From: an uncultured Eubacteriales bacterium
GTDB taxonomy: Bacteria > Bacillota > Clostridia > Christensenellales > Aristaeellaceae
Direction of reading: 5' to 3'
NCBI GenBank assembly: GCA_902764875.1
Contig: CACWXP010000029.1
Coordinates: 1-32,156 of the forward strand
Length of the DNA: 32,156 nt
Shown here: in pieces, positions 7,518 through 16,932 of the stretch
Layout: the number at the start of each line of letters is the position of its first letter
Numbering within the stretch: position 1 is the first letter of the stretch
Position numbers and translations under genes: made by a program
The notes under the pieces: model-generated
Database searches by the model: none
Told to the model about the DNA's origin: nothing
Seen by the model: the letters and a program-made list of their open reading frames with translations, nothing else

Positions 7518-9005
7518 TTGAAAAAGGTTCTGCTCTTTGCGCTGGTCCTGTGCCTTGTTTTTTCGGCGTTGTTTCCTTCTGCTCCTTTTTCTTCCGCCTT
7601 TGCGGAGCAGGCCGCCCCGACCGCCGAGCCGATCCCGGAGCCGACCCTGAATCCGAATGCGGAAAAATACGATGAAGAACATCCGGACGAGCTTTCTCCC
7701 GACCAGCTGTATGCCCTTTCCGCCATCCTGATGGTGGAGGATACCGGCGAAGTTATTTTTGAAAAGAATCCGGATGAAATCCGCTATCCGGCCTCCACCA
7801 CAAAAATGCTCACCGTTCTTCTCGGCATTCTCATGGTCGACGATGTCTATGCCTACGTCACGGTTTCCGAAACCGCCCTGGATGTTCCCGCCGATTCCTC
7901 CACCATGAAGCTAAAGGCCGGCGAGGAAATCCGTTTCATCGACGTGCTGTACGGTACGATGCTGCTCTCCGGCAACGACGGCGCAAACGTCATCGCCGAA
8001 ACGGTCTCCGGCTCCATCCCCGAATTTGTGAATCTTATGAATTCAACAGCACAGATGTACGGCTGCACCAACACCCATTTTGCAAATCCCCACGGTTATC
8101 ACGACGACAACCACTATTCAACCGCGCGGGATCTGGCGATCATCGCCCGCCAGGCCATGCAGAACGAGCAGTTCCGTGAAATTGCTTCCGCGGTCTCCTG
8201 GTCCATACCCAAAACCAATATGCAGAAAGCCCGAACCATCACCACTAAGAACGAATATATGCTCCCCGGCTCCGAAGAAAGCCCGAACAAGTATTATTAT
8301 CCCTATGCTGTGGGCATCAAAACCGGTTCTCATTCCCGTTCGGGCTACTGCTTTGCCGGCGGCGCGGAAAAAGACGGCGTCCGTCTGATCTCCGTCGTGC
8401 TTTTCACAGGCAAGCGCGCCCGCTGGGCGGATACGATCAAGCTCATGAACTATGGCTTCAGCCAGTTCGTCAGCGTAACGCCCATCGACCTTTACAACAT
8501 GAACCCCATCACCATCGAAACCAATAATTATTCAACCTCCGATTCCAACCGCGGGAAGATCCTCCTCGCCTGCCAGCTGCAGGATCCCTCCGTTGCCAAT
8601 CCCCGTATCACAACCACCGCTTCTGAAGTCAAGCGCATGGCAGCAAATCTGACGAATCTACTCATGATCCAGTACACCCGCGATTTTGCCGCCCCGATCG
8701 CTGCCGGTGAGGTCATCGGCACCATGACCTATTTCCCCCAGTATGGCGATCCCGTTGTTTATTCGCTCACCGCATCCCGTTCCGTCGCCCGGCGTGAGAA
8801 CGCTCCGAAAACCCTGGAGGAAATCGTCAACGAGACCTATGCGGATCCGAATCCTTTCCCGCCGTTTTCCGCCGAACTGCTCATGGTTTTCCTCGGGCCG
8901 GTTCTGCTTGTGGCTGCGCTTGTCATCGGATTCTTCGTCCTCCGTAAAAAGCATCGCGCCCACAGGATGAAGACGCCCCGGCCTTCCCGCCGCTATGTAA
9001 AATAA
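7518..9005 (+). CDS. D-alanyl-D-alanine carboxypeptidase (S11 family, DacF-like)
   Basis: An exported penicillin-binding protein of 495 aa that removes the terminal D-Ala from peptidoglycan pentapeptides. The signal peptide ends near AFA-EQ (28-31). The three catalytic motifs are complete: STTK (93-96), SGN (151-153) and KTG (268-270, in [13 protein letters not shown]). A C-terminal beta-rich domain is followed by a transmembrane helix at about 453-475 and a basic tail (RKKHRAHR), so the enzyme is anchored by a true helix in place of the amphipathic anchor of classical PBP5. Translation starts at TTG, 7 nt after an ideal AAAGGAGG site. It is likely co-transcribed with uppP. Confidence 0.95.
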   Translation: MKKVLLFALVLCLVFSALFPSAPFSSAFAEQAAPTAEPIPEPTLNPNAEKYDEEHPDELSPDQLYALSAILMVEDTGEVIFEKNPDEIRYPASTTKMLTVLLGILMVDDVYAYVTVSETALDVPADSSTMKLKAGEEIRFIDVLYGTMLLSGNDGANVIAETVSGSIPEFVNLMNSTAQMYGCTNTHFANPHGYHDDNHYSTARDLAIIARQAMQNEQFREIASAVSWSIPKTNMQKARTITTKNEYMLPGSEESPNKYYYPYAVGIKTGSHSRSGYCFAGGAEKDGVRLISVVLFTGKRARWADTIKLMNYGFSQFVSVTPIDLYNMNPITIETNNYSTSDSNRGKILLACQLQDPSVANPRITTTASEVKRMAANLTNLLMIQYTRDFAAPIAAGEVIGTMTYFPQYGDPVVYSLTASRSVARRENAPKTLEEIVNETYADPNPFPPFSAELLMVFLGPVLLVAALVIGFFVLRKKHRAHRMKTPRPSRRYVK

Positions 9006-9018
9006 CAGAAAATTATCA

Positions 9019-9047
9019 TTTACAGGCTTCTGTCCTTTTGATACAAT
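9019..9047 (+). promoter_or_regulatory. Promoter of the sugar kinase-hprK operon
   Basis: TTTACA (9019-9024) and TACAAT (9042-9047) are 17 bp apart, both 5/6 matches. It lies 13 bp after the carboxypeptidase stop and 43 bp before the FGGY kinase start. I see no clear cre-like catabolite site next to it. Confidence 0.72.
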
Positions 9048-9090
9048 AGATAGAAAGAAAAACTTCATTCGGAATTCGGGAGGGTCAGTC

Positions 9091-10692
9091 ATGAGCAGTC
9101 AGGTTTCTGGAAGCATCATTTCGGAAGGCAAAGCAATCCTCGGCATCGAGTTCGGTTCCACGCGTATCAAAAGCGTGCTGATCGACCGGGATCATAAAGT
9201 CATCGCCTCCGGCAGTCATGAATGGGAAAACGATTTTCAAAACGGCGTCTGGACCTACAGCGAGCAGGCGATTCTTTCCGGCCTCCAGGCCAGCTATGCC
9301 GATCTGAAGCAGAATGTTCTGAGGGAAACCGGCGTTCCGCTGAAAAGGATCGCCGTCTTGGGCGTCAGCGCCATGATGCACGGCTATCTTCCTTTCGATG
9401 CCGGTATGAAGCTCCTGGTTCCTTTCCGGACCTGGCGGAACACGATCACCGGCGAAGCCGCCGAAAAGCTGTCCGCGCTTTTTTCCTTTAATATGCCCCA
9501 GCGCTGGAGCCTCAGCCACCTGTATCAGGCGATCCTGAACGAGGAGCCTCATGTGAAGGATATCCGCTTCCTCACGACCCTGGCCGGCTGGATTCATTTC
9601 CTCCTCACCGGCAAAAAAGTCCTCGGCGTCGGCGATGCCAGCGGCATGATGCCCATCGACTCCGACACCTGTGATTACAACGCGAAAATGGTCGCAGCCT
9701 TCGACGCGCTGGTCGCGCCGAAGGGTTTCCCCTGGAAGCTGAAGGAAATCCTCCCCGCTGTGCTTTCCGCCGGTGAGGATGCCGGAACGCTTACGGCGGA
9801 GGGCGCAAAGCTGCTGGATCCCTCCGGCGATCTGGAGCCCGGCTGTCCCCTCTGCCCGCCGGAAGGCGACGCGGGAACCGGTATGACCGCCACCAACAGC
9901 GTCCGCCCGCGCACGGGCAACGTTTCCGCCGGGACCTCCATCTTCAGCATGATCGTTTTGGAAAAGCCCATGTCAAAGGTCTATCCGGAAATCGATATCG
10001 TCACCACCCCCGTCGGCAAACAAGTCGGCATGGTTCACTGCAATTCCTGCACCTCCGATATCAACGCCTGGGTCGCTCTCTTCCGCGAATTTGCCGAACT
10101 TATGGGCTTCAAAACCGATGCCGGTGAAGTCTTCACCCGTCTGTTCAAAAAAGCCATGGAGGGCGAAAAGGACTGCGGCGGCCTCGTCAGCTTCAACTAC
10201 TATGCGGGCGAACCGGTCACCGGTCTCAGCGAGGGTCGGCCCATGCTCATCCGCACACCCGACGCCAGAATGAACATGGCCAATTTCATGCGCACCCAGA
10301 TCTACGCCAGTCTCGAAACTCTCAAGGCCGGCATGGATATTATGGCAAAGGAAAATGTTCCGATTGATGAAGTCTACGGTCACGGCGGTCTGTTCAAAAC
10401 CGAGGGCGTCGGCCAGAATCTGCTGGCCGCTGCCATCCATGCCCCCGTTACCGTGATGGAAACCGCCGGTGAAGGCGGTGCCTGGGGGATCGCCCTGCTG
10501 GCTGAATACGCGATTCTCCGCGGTGAGGGCGAATCCCTCGAGGATTATCTCCGGGATCATGTCTTTGCCGGCATGAAGAAACTCACCGTCGCCCCCGATC
10601 CCGAGGATGAAAAGGGCTTCGACCGCTATATGGAACAGTTCATGCGCTGCATCCCGGCCCAGAAAGCCGCTGTCGAAGGTCTGAAAGCATGA
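9091..10692 (+). CDS. FGGY-family carbohydrate kinase
   Basis: A sugar kinase of 533 aa with the two-lobed actin-like fold. The N-terminal phosphate loop is [12 protein letters not shown] (18-29), the family aspartate region is [13 protein letters not shown], and the C-terminal lobe carries GTSIFSM and [18 protein letters not shown] kinases phosphorylate pentoses, pentitols or glycerol; length and general pattern resemble xylulokinase or ribulokinase types, but I cannot assign the sugar. No isomerase or transporter lies beside it. The start follows a GGGAGGG site, and the stop overlaps the HAD gene by 4 bp (ATGA). Confidence 0.88.
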   Translation: MSSQVSGSIISEGKAILGIEFGSTRIKSVLIDRDHKVIASGSHEWENDFQNGVWTYSEQAILSGLQASYADLKQNVLRETGVPLKRIAVLGVSAMMHGYLPFDAGMKLLVPFRTWRNTITGEAAEKLSALFSFNMPQRWSLSHLYQAILNEEPHVKDIRFLTTLAGWIHFLLTGKKVLGVGDASGMMPIDSDTCDYNAKMVAAFDALVAPKGFPWKLKEILPAVLSAGEDAGTLTAEGAKLLDPSGDLEPGCPLCPPEGDAGTGMTATNSVRPRTGNVSAGTSIFSMIVLEKPMSKVYPEIDIVTTPVGKQVGMVHCNSCTSDINAWVALFREFAELMGFKTDAGEVFTRLFKKAMEGEKDCGGLVSFNYYAGEPVTGLSEGRPMLIRTPDARMNMANFMRTQIYASLETLKAGMDIMAKENVPIDEVYGHGGLFKTEGVGQNLLAAAIHAPVTVMETAGEGGAWGIALLAEYAILRGEGESLEDYLRDHVFAGMKKLTVAPDPEDEKGFDRYMEQFMRCIPAQKAAVEGLKA

Positions 10693-11513
10693 ATGCCGTA
10701 AAAGCCGCCGCCTTCGATCTCGACGATACACTGCTCAGGGATGATCTCACCATTTCCGCGGAAACGGTGCGTGTTTTCCGTCAACTCCGCGATCAGGGGT
10801 TCGTCTTTGTGGCCGCCAGCGGCCGCACTCTGATGAGCATGAAGCCTTTCGTCGACGCGCTGGGCTGCGTTTCCCTCTGCATCGGCGCCAACGGCGCGCT
10901 CATCTGGGATCCGGCGGACGGCAGGGTTCTGCACCGCGAAACCTTTTCCGTCGACCTCTGTCACGAGATTGCCCGCTTCGGCAATGAATTCGGCTGTTAC
11001 CAGCAGACCTATTCCGACGACCGGTTTTATTTCAACGAGGTTTCAGACTATTCCCGGCGCTATGCAGCCATGGCCAGTCTGCCCGGCGAGTGCGTCGGCG
11101 ATCTTGCCCAGTTCATCCGCGAACCCCGCAGCAAGATTCTCATGATGTCGGATGAGGACACCGTCGCCCGGATGCTCGCCCTCGGGCAGCAGCGCTTTGC
11201 CGGCCGTGCCTCAGTCACCTGCTCCAAGCCCTATTTTCTGGAGTTCAATCCACTCAGGGCCACCAAGGGCATCGCTCTGGAGAAAACGGCGGCGTTGCTG
11301 GGCCTGAAGCCGGAAAACTTTGCCGTTTTCGGCGACAGTCTCAACGATCTGCCCATGCTCAGAATCGCCGGTCTCTCCGTTGCCGTAGCTAATGCCAGGC
11401 CGGAGGTCATTGCCGGGTGTGACCAGGTCTGTCTCTCCAATAATGAGGACGGCGTCGCAAGGTTCCTGGAGCAGTATTTGGCGGAAGTCCCGCAGCAGGA
11501 GGTGCAGGCATGA
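10689..11513 (+). CDS. Cof-type HAD-IIB phosphatase
   Basis: A soluble HAD hydrolase of 274 aa. Motif I is FDLDDTLL (Asp10 and Asp12), motif II is in VAASGRT, motif III is a lysine in the segment [12 protein letters not shown], and motif IV is [11 protein letters not shown] (about 214-224). The C2B-type cap between motifs II and III marks the Cof subfamily, which commonly acts on sugar phosphates, flavin or pyridoxal phosphates. Lying between a sugar kinase and hprK, it may clear sugar phosphates, but this is inferred from position. It overlaps both neighbours by 4 bp, indicating strict co-translation. Confidence 0.9.
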   Translation: MNAVKAAAFDLDDTLLRDDLTISAETVRVFRQLRDQGFVFVAASGRTLMSMKPFVDALGCVSLCIGANGALIWDPADGRVLHRETFSVDLCHEIARFGNEFGCYQQTYSDDRFYFNEVSDYSRRYAAMASLPGECVGDLAQFIREPRSKILMMSDEDTVARMLALGQQRFAGRASVTCSKPYFLEFNPLRATKGIALEKTAALLGLKPENFAVFGDSLNDLPMLRIAGLSVAVANARPEVIAGCDQVCLSNNEDGVARFLEQYLAEVPQQEVQA

Positions 11514-12418
11514 TCAACGCCCGTGCGTTTCAGGAAGCCCTGAAGCTGGATTGTCTTGTCTCTTCCCCCTTTGACGAGTGGGATCTCCGCACGCCGGACC
11601 TGAACCGTCCCGGTATGCAGTTCTGCGGTTTCTATGAGTTTTTCGCCTTCGAGCGTCCCCAGGTCATCGGCAAGGTGGAAATGAGTTATCTCGACAAACA
11701 GTCTGCCGGGAACCGCCGCAGCATCCTGGACAAATACATGTCCTACCGGATTCCCTGTATCGTAATCTGCCGGGATCTCACGCCGCCGCCCGAGCTCCTC
11801 GAACTTGCGCAAAAGCATCAGATTTTCGTCTTCCGAACCCCGGCCGTCACCAGCAAGTTCACCGTCAACGCCATCCATTATCTCAACCGCTGCCTCGCTC
11901 CGCACATCACCCGCCACGGCATTCTGCTCGATGTCTACGGGGTCGGCGTCCTGCTCACCGGGAAAAGCGGCGTCGGTAAAAGCGAAGCCGCCCTGGAGCT
12001 CATCAAGCGCGGTCACCAGCTGGTGGCCGATGATGTGGTGGATATCTGCCGGATTTCCGAGGAAAGGCTCATCGGCACCTGCCCCGAGCGCATCCGCCAT
12101 CTCATGGAAATCCGCGGCATCGGCGTCATCGATGTCCAGGCCATGTTCGGCATCGGCGCCGTCACCTTCAGTAAGACCATCGACCTCATCATGGAGTTGA
12201 CTGTCTCCGGTCCGGATGACAGCGACGAACTGGACCGCATCGGCCTGGACGACAGTTATTTCGAGATTCTCGGTGTTTCGGTTCCCTGCCAGAAAATCCC
12301 GATCAAGCCCGGCCGCAACCTTGCGATCATCGTGGAGGTTGCCGCCCGTAATTTCAGTCTCAAACGCGCCGGTATGAACGCGGCGCGGGAACTGTCTTCT
12401 GTTTTTCATGATTCATAA
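11510..12418 (+). CDS. hprK: HPr kinase/phosphorylase
   Basis: A bifunctional enzyme of 302 aa that phosphorylates Ser46 of HPr (and of Crh where present) and removes the phosphate again, setting carbon catabolite repression in Gram-positive bacteria. The N-terminal domain is followed by the catalytic domain with His136 (TRHGILLDVYG), the Walker A GKSGVGKS (151-158), VADDVVDI, and the family signature EIRGIGVIDVQAMFG (from about 200). The C-terminal helix has the expected RNFSLKRAGMNAA pattern. No HPr gene is in the window. It is joined by a 4-bp overlap to the HAD gene upstream, and the glucokinase starts 16 bp after its stop. Confidence 0.97.
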   Translation: MINARAFQEALKLDCLVSSPFDEWDLRTPDLNRPGMQFCGFYEFFAFERPQVIGKVEMSYLDKQSAGNRRSILDKYMSYRIPCIVICRDLTPPPELLELAQKHQIFVFRTPAVTSKFTVNAIHYLNRCLAPHITRHGILLDVYGVGVLLTGKSGVGKSEAALELIKRGHQLVADDVVDICRISEERLIGTCPERIRHLMEIRGIGVIDVQAMFGIGAVTFSKTIDLIMELTVSGPDDSDELDRIGLDDSYFEILGVSVPCQKIPIKPGRNLAIIVEVAARNFSLKRAGMNAARELSSVFHDS

Positions 12419-12434
12419 TATCAGGAGGTTTTGT

Positions 12435-13376
12435 ATGATTCGAATCGGTATCGATGTCGGTGGAACGGGCATCCAGTTCGGCGCAGTGGATAAGGACCTG
12501 AAGATCATCGCCGAAGAATCCATCCCCACCAACACCCATCTCTCCATCCCCGAGCAAATTGCCCAGATGGCCGCCGCCGTGGTCACCACAGCCGCCCGGG
12601 CGGGTTTCTCCCCGGACCAGATCGAAAGTGTCGGCGTCGGTATTCCCGGCATCGCCAACCCCAAAACCGGTGAAATCGACCGGTGTCCCAATATGGGTTG
12701 GTTCCACGTACCCTTTCGCGAAGAGTTCCTCAAGCATCTGTCCATCCCGCTTTTCATTGAAAACGACGCCAATGTCGCCGCCCTGGCAGAAAGCGTTGCC
12801 GGCGTCAGCGCCGGAACGTCCTCCAGCGTCTTTGTCACCATCGGCACCGGCATCGGCTCCGGCATCATCATCAACGGCAAGATCTGGAGCGGCTTCCACG
12901 GCGTCGGCAGCGAACTGGGCCATACCATTTTCGAGCTGAACGGCGTCCCCTGCACCTGCGGAAACCGCGGCTGCCTCGAACGCTATTGCTCGGCCACCGC
13001 TCTCATTCGCATGGGCCGCGAGGCTGTCGCGCTCCGTCAGGATACGGAGATCCTCCGTTCCGTCGGCAATGATATCACAAAGGTCGAAGCCCGCACCATC
13101 ATCGACGCCGCCCGTCAGAATGATCCGGTCGCTGTGGAAGTCTACACCCGCTGGATTCACCAGTTGGCTCAGGCGCTTGCCAATATCGTGAATTTCCTGG
13201 ATCCCGAAGTCATCGTGCTCGGCGGCGGCGTCAGCAAGGCCGGATCCTTCCTCCTCGAGCCGCTGCAGCGTGAATACGCCAGCTATGTGCTCTACAATGA
13301 TCTTCCCATTCCGGAGATCAAGCTGGCCGTCCTCGGTTCCGAGGCCGGCATCATCGGCGCAGCCATGCTTTCCTGA
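12435..13376 (+). CDS. ROK-family glucokinase
   Basis: A ROK-family sugar kinase of 313 aa, most likely glucose to glucose 6-phosphate. It has the ATP-binding start IGIDVGGTGIQFG (4-16), ENDANVAAL, the GTGIGSG phosphate loop, and the zinc site of His163 (ELGHTIF) with Cys173, Cys175 and Cys180 (CTCGNRGCLE). No N-terminal helix-turn-helix is present, so it is an enzyme and not a ROK repressor. The frame opens at 12408 inside hprK, but the start at 12435 is right: it follows AGGAGG by 8 nt and gives the family N-terminus. Sharing an operon with hprK fits sugar-phosphate sensing. Confidence 0.93.
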   Translation: MIRIGIDVGGTGIQFGAVDKDLKIIAEESIPTNTHLSIPEQIAQMAAAVVTTAARAGFSPDQIESVGVGIPGIANPKTGEIDRCPNMGWFHVPFREEFLKHLSIPLFIENDANVAALAESVAGVSAGTSSSVFVTIGTGIGSGIIINGKIWSGFHGVGSELGHTIFELNGVPCTCGNRGCLERYCSATALIRMGREAVALRQDTEILRSVGNDITKVEARTIIDAARQNDPVAVEVYTRWIHQLAQALANIVNFLDPEVIVLGGGVSKAGSFLLEPLQREYASYVLYNDLPIPEIKLAVLGSEAGIIGAAMLS

Positions 13377-13392
13377 ACCCTAAACCCTACAC
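13377..13392 (+). repeat. CCCTAAA-type heptamer repeat after the glucokinase stop
   Basis: The 35-bp gap to the LRR gene opens with ACCCTAAACCCTACAC, two copies of a CCCTAAA-like heptamer starting at the first base after the stop codon. The same motif, with CTGAACCCT, recurs at 28670-28718. Confidence 0.6.
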
Positions 13393-13411
13393 TCTCAGAA
13401 GGAGCATCCCC

Positions 13412-14851
13412 ATGGCAGATTATCTCTTTTCAATCCGCAGGGACGGTACCGCCCAGCTGGACAGTTACGAAGGAAAAGATTCCCAGATTGTCATACCGGA
13501 TCATTATGAAGGAAAGCCCGTAACCGTTATTGCGGACAACGCTTTTTCCTGGCTTTCCGGCATCCAGTCTGTCGTCATTCCCGAAACGGTCGTAACTCTT
13601 GGCGAGGCTGCATTCTCCTGGTGTGAATCCCTTGTCACTGTCTCCATTCCTCAAACCGTCAAGACCATCGGGGAATGGTGTTTCATCGGCTGTTCCTCTC
13701 TGAAAAGTGTGTCCGTTCCTCCTTTGGTCCGGAAAATCAATTATTCCACTTTTCAGTCCTGTTCCTCCCTTTCAACGGTCTATCTGCCGGATTCGCTGCA
13801 CCTGATTGGTCCGGAAGCCTTTGCGGAATGCCGCAGCCTCCGGTTCATCACCCTGCCGAAAAATCTGGCCGAGCTCGGGGAAAACGCTTTCGCTTCCTGT
13901 GATGCGCTCACCTCCATCAACATCCCCTCCCACCTCCAGAAAATAGGCAGCGGCGCCTTCTCCGGCTGCGTCGCCCTTTCGTCCATCACCGTGGTGCCGG
14001 ATCATCCGGTTTTCATGTCCGATGACAACGTGCTCATCAACCGAAAGGATAAGCGTCTTATCTTCTATCCCTTTGAAAAGCATGACCATGACTACATCGT
14101 GCCGGACACCGTTGCCGTCATTGATGAGGAGGCTTTTGCCAACCGGGTTCATCTGGAATCTGTCACCTTCCCGGATTCTGTCCATGTCATCGAACAGAAA
14201 GCCTTCTACGGCTGCAAAAACCTGAAATCCGTCTACATTCCGGATTCTGTCACCCGGATCTCTCCCAATGCTTTCCATGGATGTTCCGGTCTTCAGGAGG
14301 TTCGTCTCCCCGAAACCCTGACATCCATTGAGTATTCTGTTTTCTATGCCTGCGCTTCCCTCGCCTCCATCCGCCTTCCGGATTCCGTACGTTTTATTTC
14401 GTCCTGCGCCTTCTCCGGCTGCAGCAGTCTCCAGTCCCTGCGGTTGCCGGAATCCCTGGTCGAAATCGGCGAATCTGCCTTTGAAGGCTGCCGCTCCCTG
14501 GAAGAAATCACCCTTCCTCCGTCGCTGAAAACCCTGGGACCCCATATCTTCGGTTCCTGTTCTATGCTGGAAACGGTCACCTTCAACTCCGGTGTAAAAA
14601 CCATCCCGGCCATGATGTTCTCCCGATGCGAAAGCCTGAACTGTGTCAATCTTCCCGATTCCCTGGAGGAAATCGGTTCCGAAGCTTTCGTGAATTGTGA
14701 AAATCTGATTTCCCTTGTGATTCCGGAACGTGTCTCTTTCATCGAGCCGGACGCCTTCTCCGAATGCCGCCATCTGATGCTCTTTGTCTATCCGGATTCC
14801 TATGGGAAAGAGTACGCCGAGGAAAGAGATATCCTCTACTCCGAAATCTGA
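13412..14851 (+). CDS. BspA-type leucine-rich repeat protein (LRR_5)
   Basis: A protein of 479 aa built almost entirely of about 17 BspA-type repeats of some 23 residues (pattern AFxxCxxLxxVxIPxSVxxIG). After the seventh repeat a non-repeat segment of about 50 residues (VVPDHPVFMSDDNVLINRKDKRLI and on) interrupts the solenoid, followed by ten more. In this family such an insert is usual. BspA-like proteins generally bind proteins or surfaces. This one has no signal peptide, membrane helix or cell-wall anchor, so it should be cytosolic, unless exported by another route. It follows the glucokinase after 35 bp with a strong AGAAGGAG site and is closed by a terminator. Confidence 0.9.
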   Translation: MADYLFSIRRDGTAQLDSYEGKDSQIVIPDHYEGKPVTVIADNAFSWLSGIQSVVIPETVVTLGEAAFSWCESLVTVSIPQTVKTIGEWCFIGCSSLKSVSVPPLVRKINYSTFQSCSSLSTVYLPDSLHLIGPEAFAECRSLRFITLPKNLAELGENAFASCDALTSINIPSHLQKIGSGAFSGCVALSSITVVPDHPVFMSDDNVLINRKDKRLIFYPFEKHDHDYIVPDTVAVIDEEAFANRVHLESVTFPDSVHVIEQKAFYGCKNLKSVYIPDSVTRISPNAFHGCSGLQEVRLPETLTSIEYSVFYACASLASIRLPDSVRFISSCAFSGCSSLQSLRLPESLVEIGESAFEGCRSLEEITLPPSLKTLGPHIFGSCSMLETVTFNSGVKTIPAMMFSRCESLNCVNLPDSLEEIGSEAFVNCENLISLVIPERVSFIEPDAFSECRHLMLFVYPDSYGKEYAEERDILYSEI

Positions 14852-14885
14852 GGAATCTTCCGAATAAATCGTTTCTCCCTATGCG

Positions 14886-14914
14886 AAAGAGACTGCCGCT
14901 CGGCAGTCTCTTTT
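14886..14914. terminator. Bidirectional terminator between the LRR and SPFH genes
   Basis: A near-perfect 12 to 13-bp stem (14886-14898 with 14901-14913, AAAGAGACTGCC/GGCAGTCTCTTT) has a minimal loop, and the stem is A-rich on one side and T-rich on the other. It lies between two convergent genes and would serve both. Confidence 0.88.
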
Positions 14915-14932
14915 GATTATCTGTATTTGCTG

Positions 14933-15985
14933 TTACTGTTTTGCGCCACATTCGGGGCAGAATTTGGTTCCCGCGGGAATCGCCTTTCCGCAGCTTGTGC
15001 AGAATGCGCCGGCGTTCTGTTTCGCGCCGCATTCCGGGCAGAACTTTGCACCCACCGCAATGGTCGCGCCGCAGGCGGAGCAAACCGCTCCGCTCGTCTG
15101 GGGAGCCGCCGTGGGAGAGGCAGTATTGCCCAGGCTCTGCGCAAACATCTGTCCCATCGCCGCGCCCGCGCCCATGCCGACACCCATGCCGGCCATTCCG
15201 CCGCCGCCTTCGCTGTTGGCCGCTTCGCGCATCGCTTCGGCTGCCTGGTATTTCGCATACTGGTCCAGGTTGCCCAGCACGCCCATGGATGTCCGCTTGT
15301 CCATGGACTTTTCGACCTCTTCCGGCAGGGAGATGTTCTCGATAATGAAGCTGCACAGCGTCAGGCCCAGCGCCTTAATCTTCGGATTGATGCTCTGCAG
15401 GGCGAAATTGGACAGCTCGTCATAGTTGGCGGCCAGGTCCAGCGCCGGAATCTTGCTTTCCGCAATAGCGTCGCTCAGTCCGCTCACGATGGTCCGCTTG
15501 ATCTGTCCTTCAACGCCCTCCACCGTGAACAGGGAGGCGGTGCCGAACACTTCCTTCAGGAAGGTCACCGGATCGGAAACCTTGAAGCTGTAGATGCCGA
15601 AGGCCCGCAGGCGGATCATGCCGAATTCGGCGTCCCGCATCATTACGGGATTGCTCGTTCCCCACTTCATGTCCAGGAACTGTTTGGTGTTCACGAAGTA
15701 AACGTCGGATTTGAAAGGGCTGTTGAAGCCGTATTTCCAGCTCTTCAGTGCCGTCATAATCGGCATATTGCTGGTGGAAAGCTCATACCGGCCGGGTTCG
15801 AAAACGTCCGCGATCTCACCCTCGTTCACAAAGATGGCAACCTGGCTCTCCCGAACGGTCAGCTGTGCGCCCATCATAATTTCCTTGCCGTTCATGTCAT
15901 ACTTGTGAACCATTGTTTTGTTGGAACTGTCGGTCCACTCGATCACGTCGATCAGCTGGCCTTTGATCATGTTCAGAATACCCAT
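14933..15985 (-). CDS. SPFH-domain protein with two C-terminal zinc ribbons
   Basis: A protein of 350 aa whose N-terminal two thirds is an SPFH (band 7, stomatin/flotillin-like) domain of the YdjI or virion core type (GAQLTVRESQVAIFVNEGEI, then FEPGRYELST). A helical stretch and a Gly/Ala/Met-rich linker (about 255-290) lead to two zinc ribbons with CxxC pairs: Cys302 on (CSACG, FCPECG) and Cys329 on (CTSCG, FCPECG). There is no transmembrane helix. SPFH proteins form ring or cage assemblies at membranes; the exact role of this subtype is unknown. It lies 33 bp after a pseudo-receiver gene, with a GGGAGGGG ribosome site, so the two should be co-expressed. Confidence 0.9.
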   Translation of the reverse strand: MGILNMIKGQLIDVIEWTDSSNKTMVHKYDMNGKEIMMGAQLTVRESQVAIFVNEGEIADVFEPGRYELSTSNMPIMTALKSWKYGFNSPFKSDVYFVNTKQFLDMKWGTSNPVMMRDAEFGMIRLRAFGIYSFKVSDPVTFLKEVFGTASLFTVEGVEGQIKRTIVSGLSDAIAESKIPALDLAANYDELSNFALQSINPKIKALGLTLCSFIIENISLPEEVEKSMDKRTSMGVLGNLDQYAKYQAAEAMREAANSEGGGGMAGMGVGMGAGAAMGQMFAQSLGNTASPTAAPQTSGAVCSACGATIAVGAKFCPECGAKQNAGAFCTSCGKAIPAGTKFCPECGAKQ

Positions 15986-16018
15986 TTTGAACCCCTCCCT
16001 GTCTGTTTTCTCTATCCT

Positions 16019-16837
16019 TTATTCCGCCGCTTCCGTACAAAGATCGTACAGCGACGGTAAAATCCTCATTCCGGTAATATGCAGCTCCAGCCCGAAAAAC
16101 TCCTTCAGATGGTCGATGCCGTCCGCAATGCGCGAGGTCAGCAGCGCCGTCATTTGGTCCTGGGTCATTTCAATTTCGTCCGTGTCCCACAGGCGGCAGC
16201 AAAGCACAAAGATCCGCCCGTCTGTATTCACTGTCGGCAGAATATGCACGCCCTGCACGTCACCGCCGAAGGACTGCCGCAGCGTCAGTTCCAGCCGGTC
16301 CTGCCCGTAGTGCCACCGGCCTTCCAGTTTGTCCTGTTCCGTGGTTGCGGGCTGCGCCAGTTCCATGATCATGCAGGTTTCTTCCGGATCCATCCGGCTG
16401 CGAAGCAGATGCATGTTGCGAACCAGGTCGTCTTTGTTTTCAACCCTGCCCGTCAGCAGCTTCCGGAAAAACTCATGCCGACATTCCATCAGCATGTCGA
16501 TTTCCGTAAATCCGTCGTTGGAAAAATCGGCGTGTATCCGGTTCAGCAGGATGTTCAGCTCGTTCAGATACCGCAGGATCTCGTCCTCTGTCTCTCCCGC
16601 CTCAAAGATCGGAACGTTCGGATAGTTAGCCTGCAGATAGGGGTAAATCTTCTTTGCTTCTTCCGGAACCACGGCGATGCTGATTCCGTCCGCGTGATGT
16701 TTGGCCAGGCTATCCAGCATGCCTTCATAGTCGTGCCGGATGTGCGGCTTTTTGAAGCCGTGGCGTTCCCAATTTTCGATCTGGTCAAAAGCGTTCAGGA
16801 TCTCTTCCCGGTCGGAAACAAGCAGAAGTTTGTACAT
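16019..16837 (-). CDS. YesN-like pseudo-receiver protein without a DNA-binding domain
   Basis: A protein of 272 aa. The first 110 residues look like a CheY-type receiver (YKLLLVSDREEILNAF at the start), but the position of the phosphorylated Asp is replaced by a hydrophobic stretch (GISIAVVPEEAKK), and the usual Lys near the end is not evident. The rest resembles the middle region of YesN-type regulators, and the protein stops where an AraC-type helix-turn-helix would begin. It probably acts through protein contacts and not by DNA binding. The start is ATG at 16837, 10 nt after GGAGG; an in-frame TTG two codons upstream is too close to that site. It is first in a pair with the SPFH gene. Confidence 0.7.
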   Translation of the reverse strand: MYKLLLVSDREEILNAFDQIENWERHGFKKPHIRHDYEGMLDSLAKHHADGISIAVVPEEAKKIYPYLQANYPNVPIFEAGETEDEILRYLNELNILLNRIHADFSNDGFTEIDMLMECRHEFFRKLLTGRVENKDDLVRNMHLLRSRMDPEETCMIMELAQPATTEQDKLEGRWHYGQDRLELTLRQSFGGDVQGVHILPTVNTDGRIFVLCCRLWDTDEIEMTQDQMTALLTSRIADGIDHLKEFFGLELHITGMRILPSLYDLCTEAAE

Positions 16838-16878
16838 CCCCAAAAAACCTCCATCGGCGGTTTTCCTCGCCGCATGAT

Positions 16879-16907
16879 ATTATACCCTGTAACAGGTGAA
16901 TATGCAA
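16879..16907 (-). promoter_or_regulatory. Promoter of the pseudo-receiver/SPFH pair
   Basis: On the minus strand TTGCAT (16902-16907) and a perfect TATAAT (16879-16884) are 17 bp apart. It lies about 25 bp past the stop of the ABC permease gene, with no terminator between, so read-through from that operon is also possible. Confidence 0.8.
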
Positions 16908-16932
16908 CTTTTCGGCAACATTTTGTGAAAAA

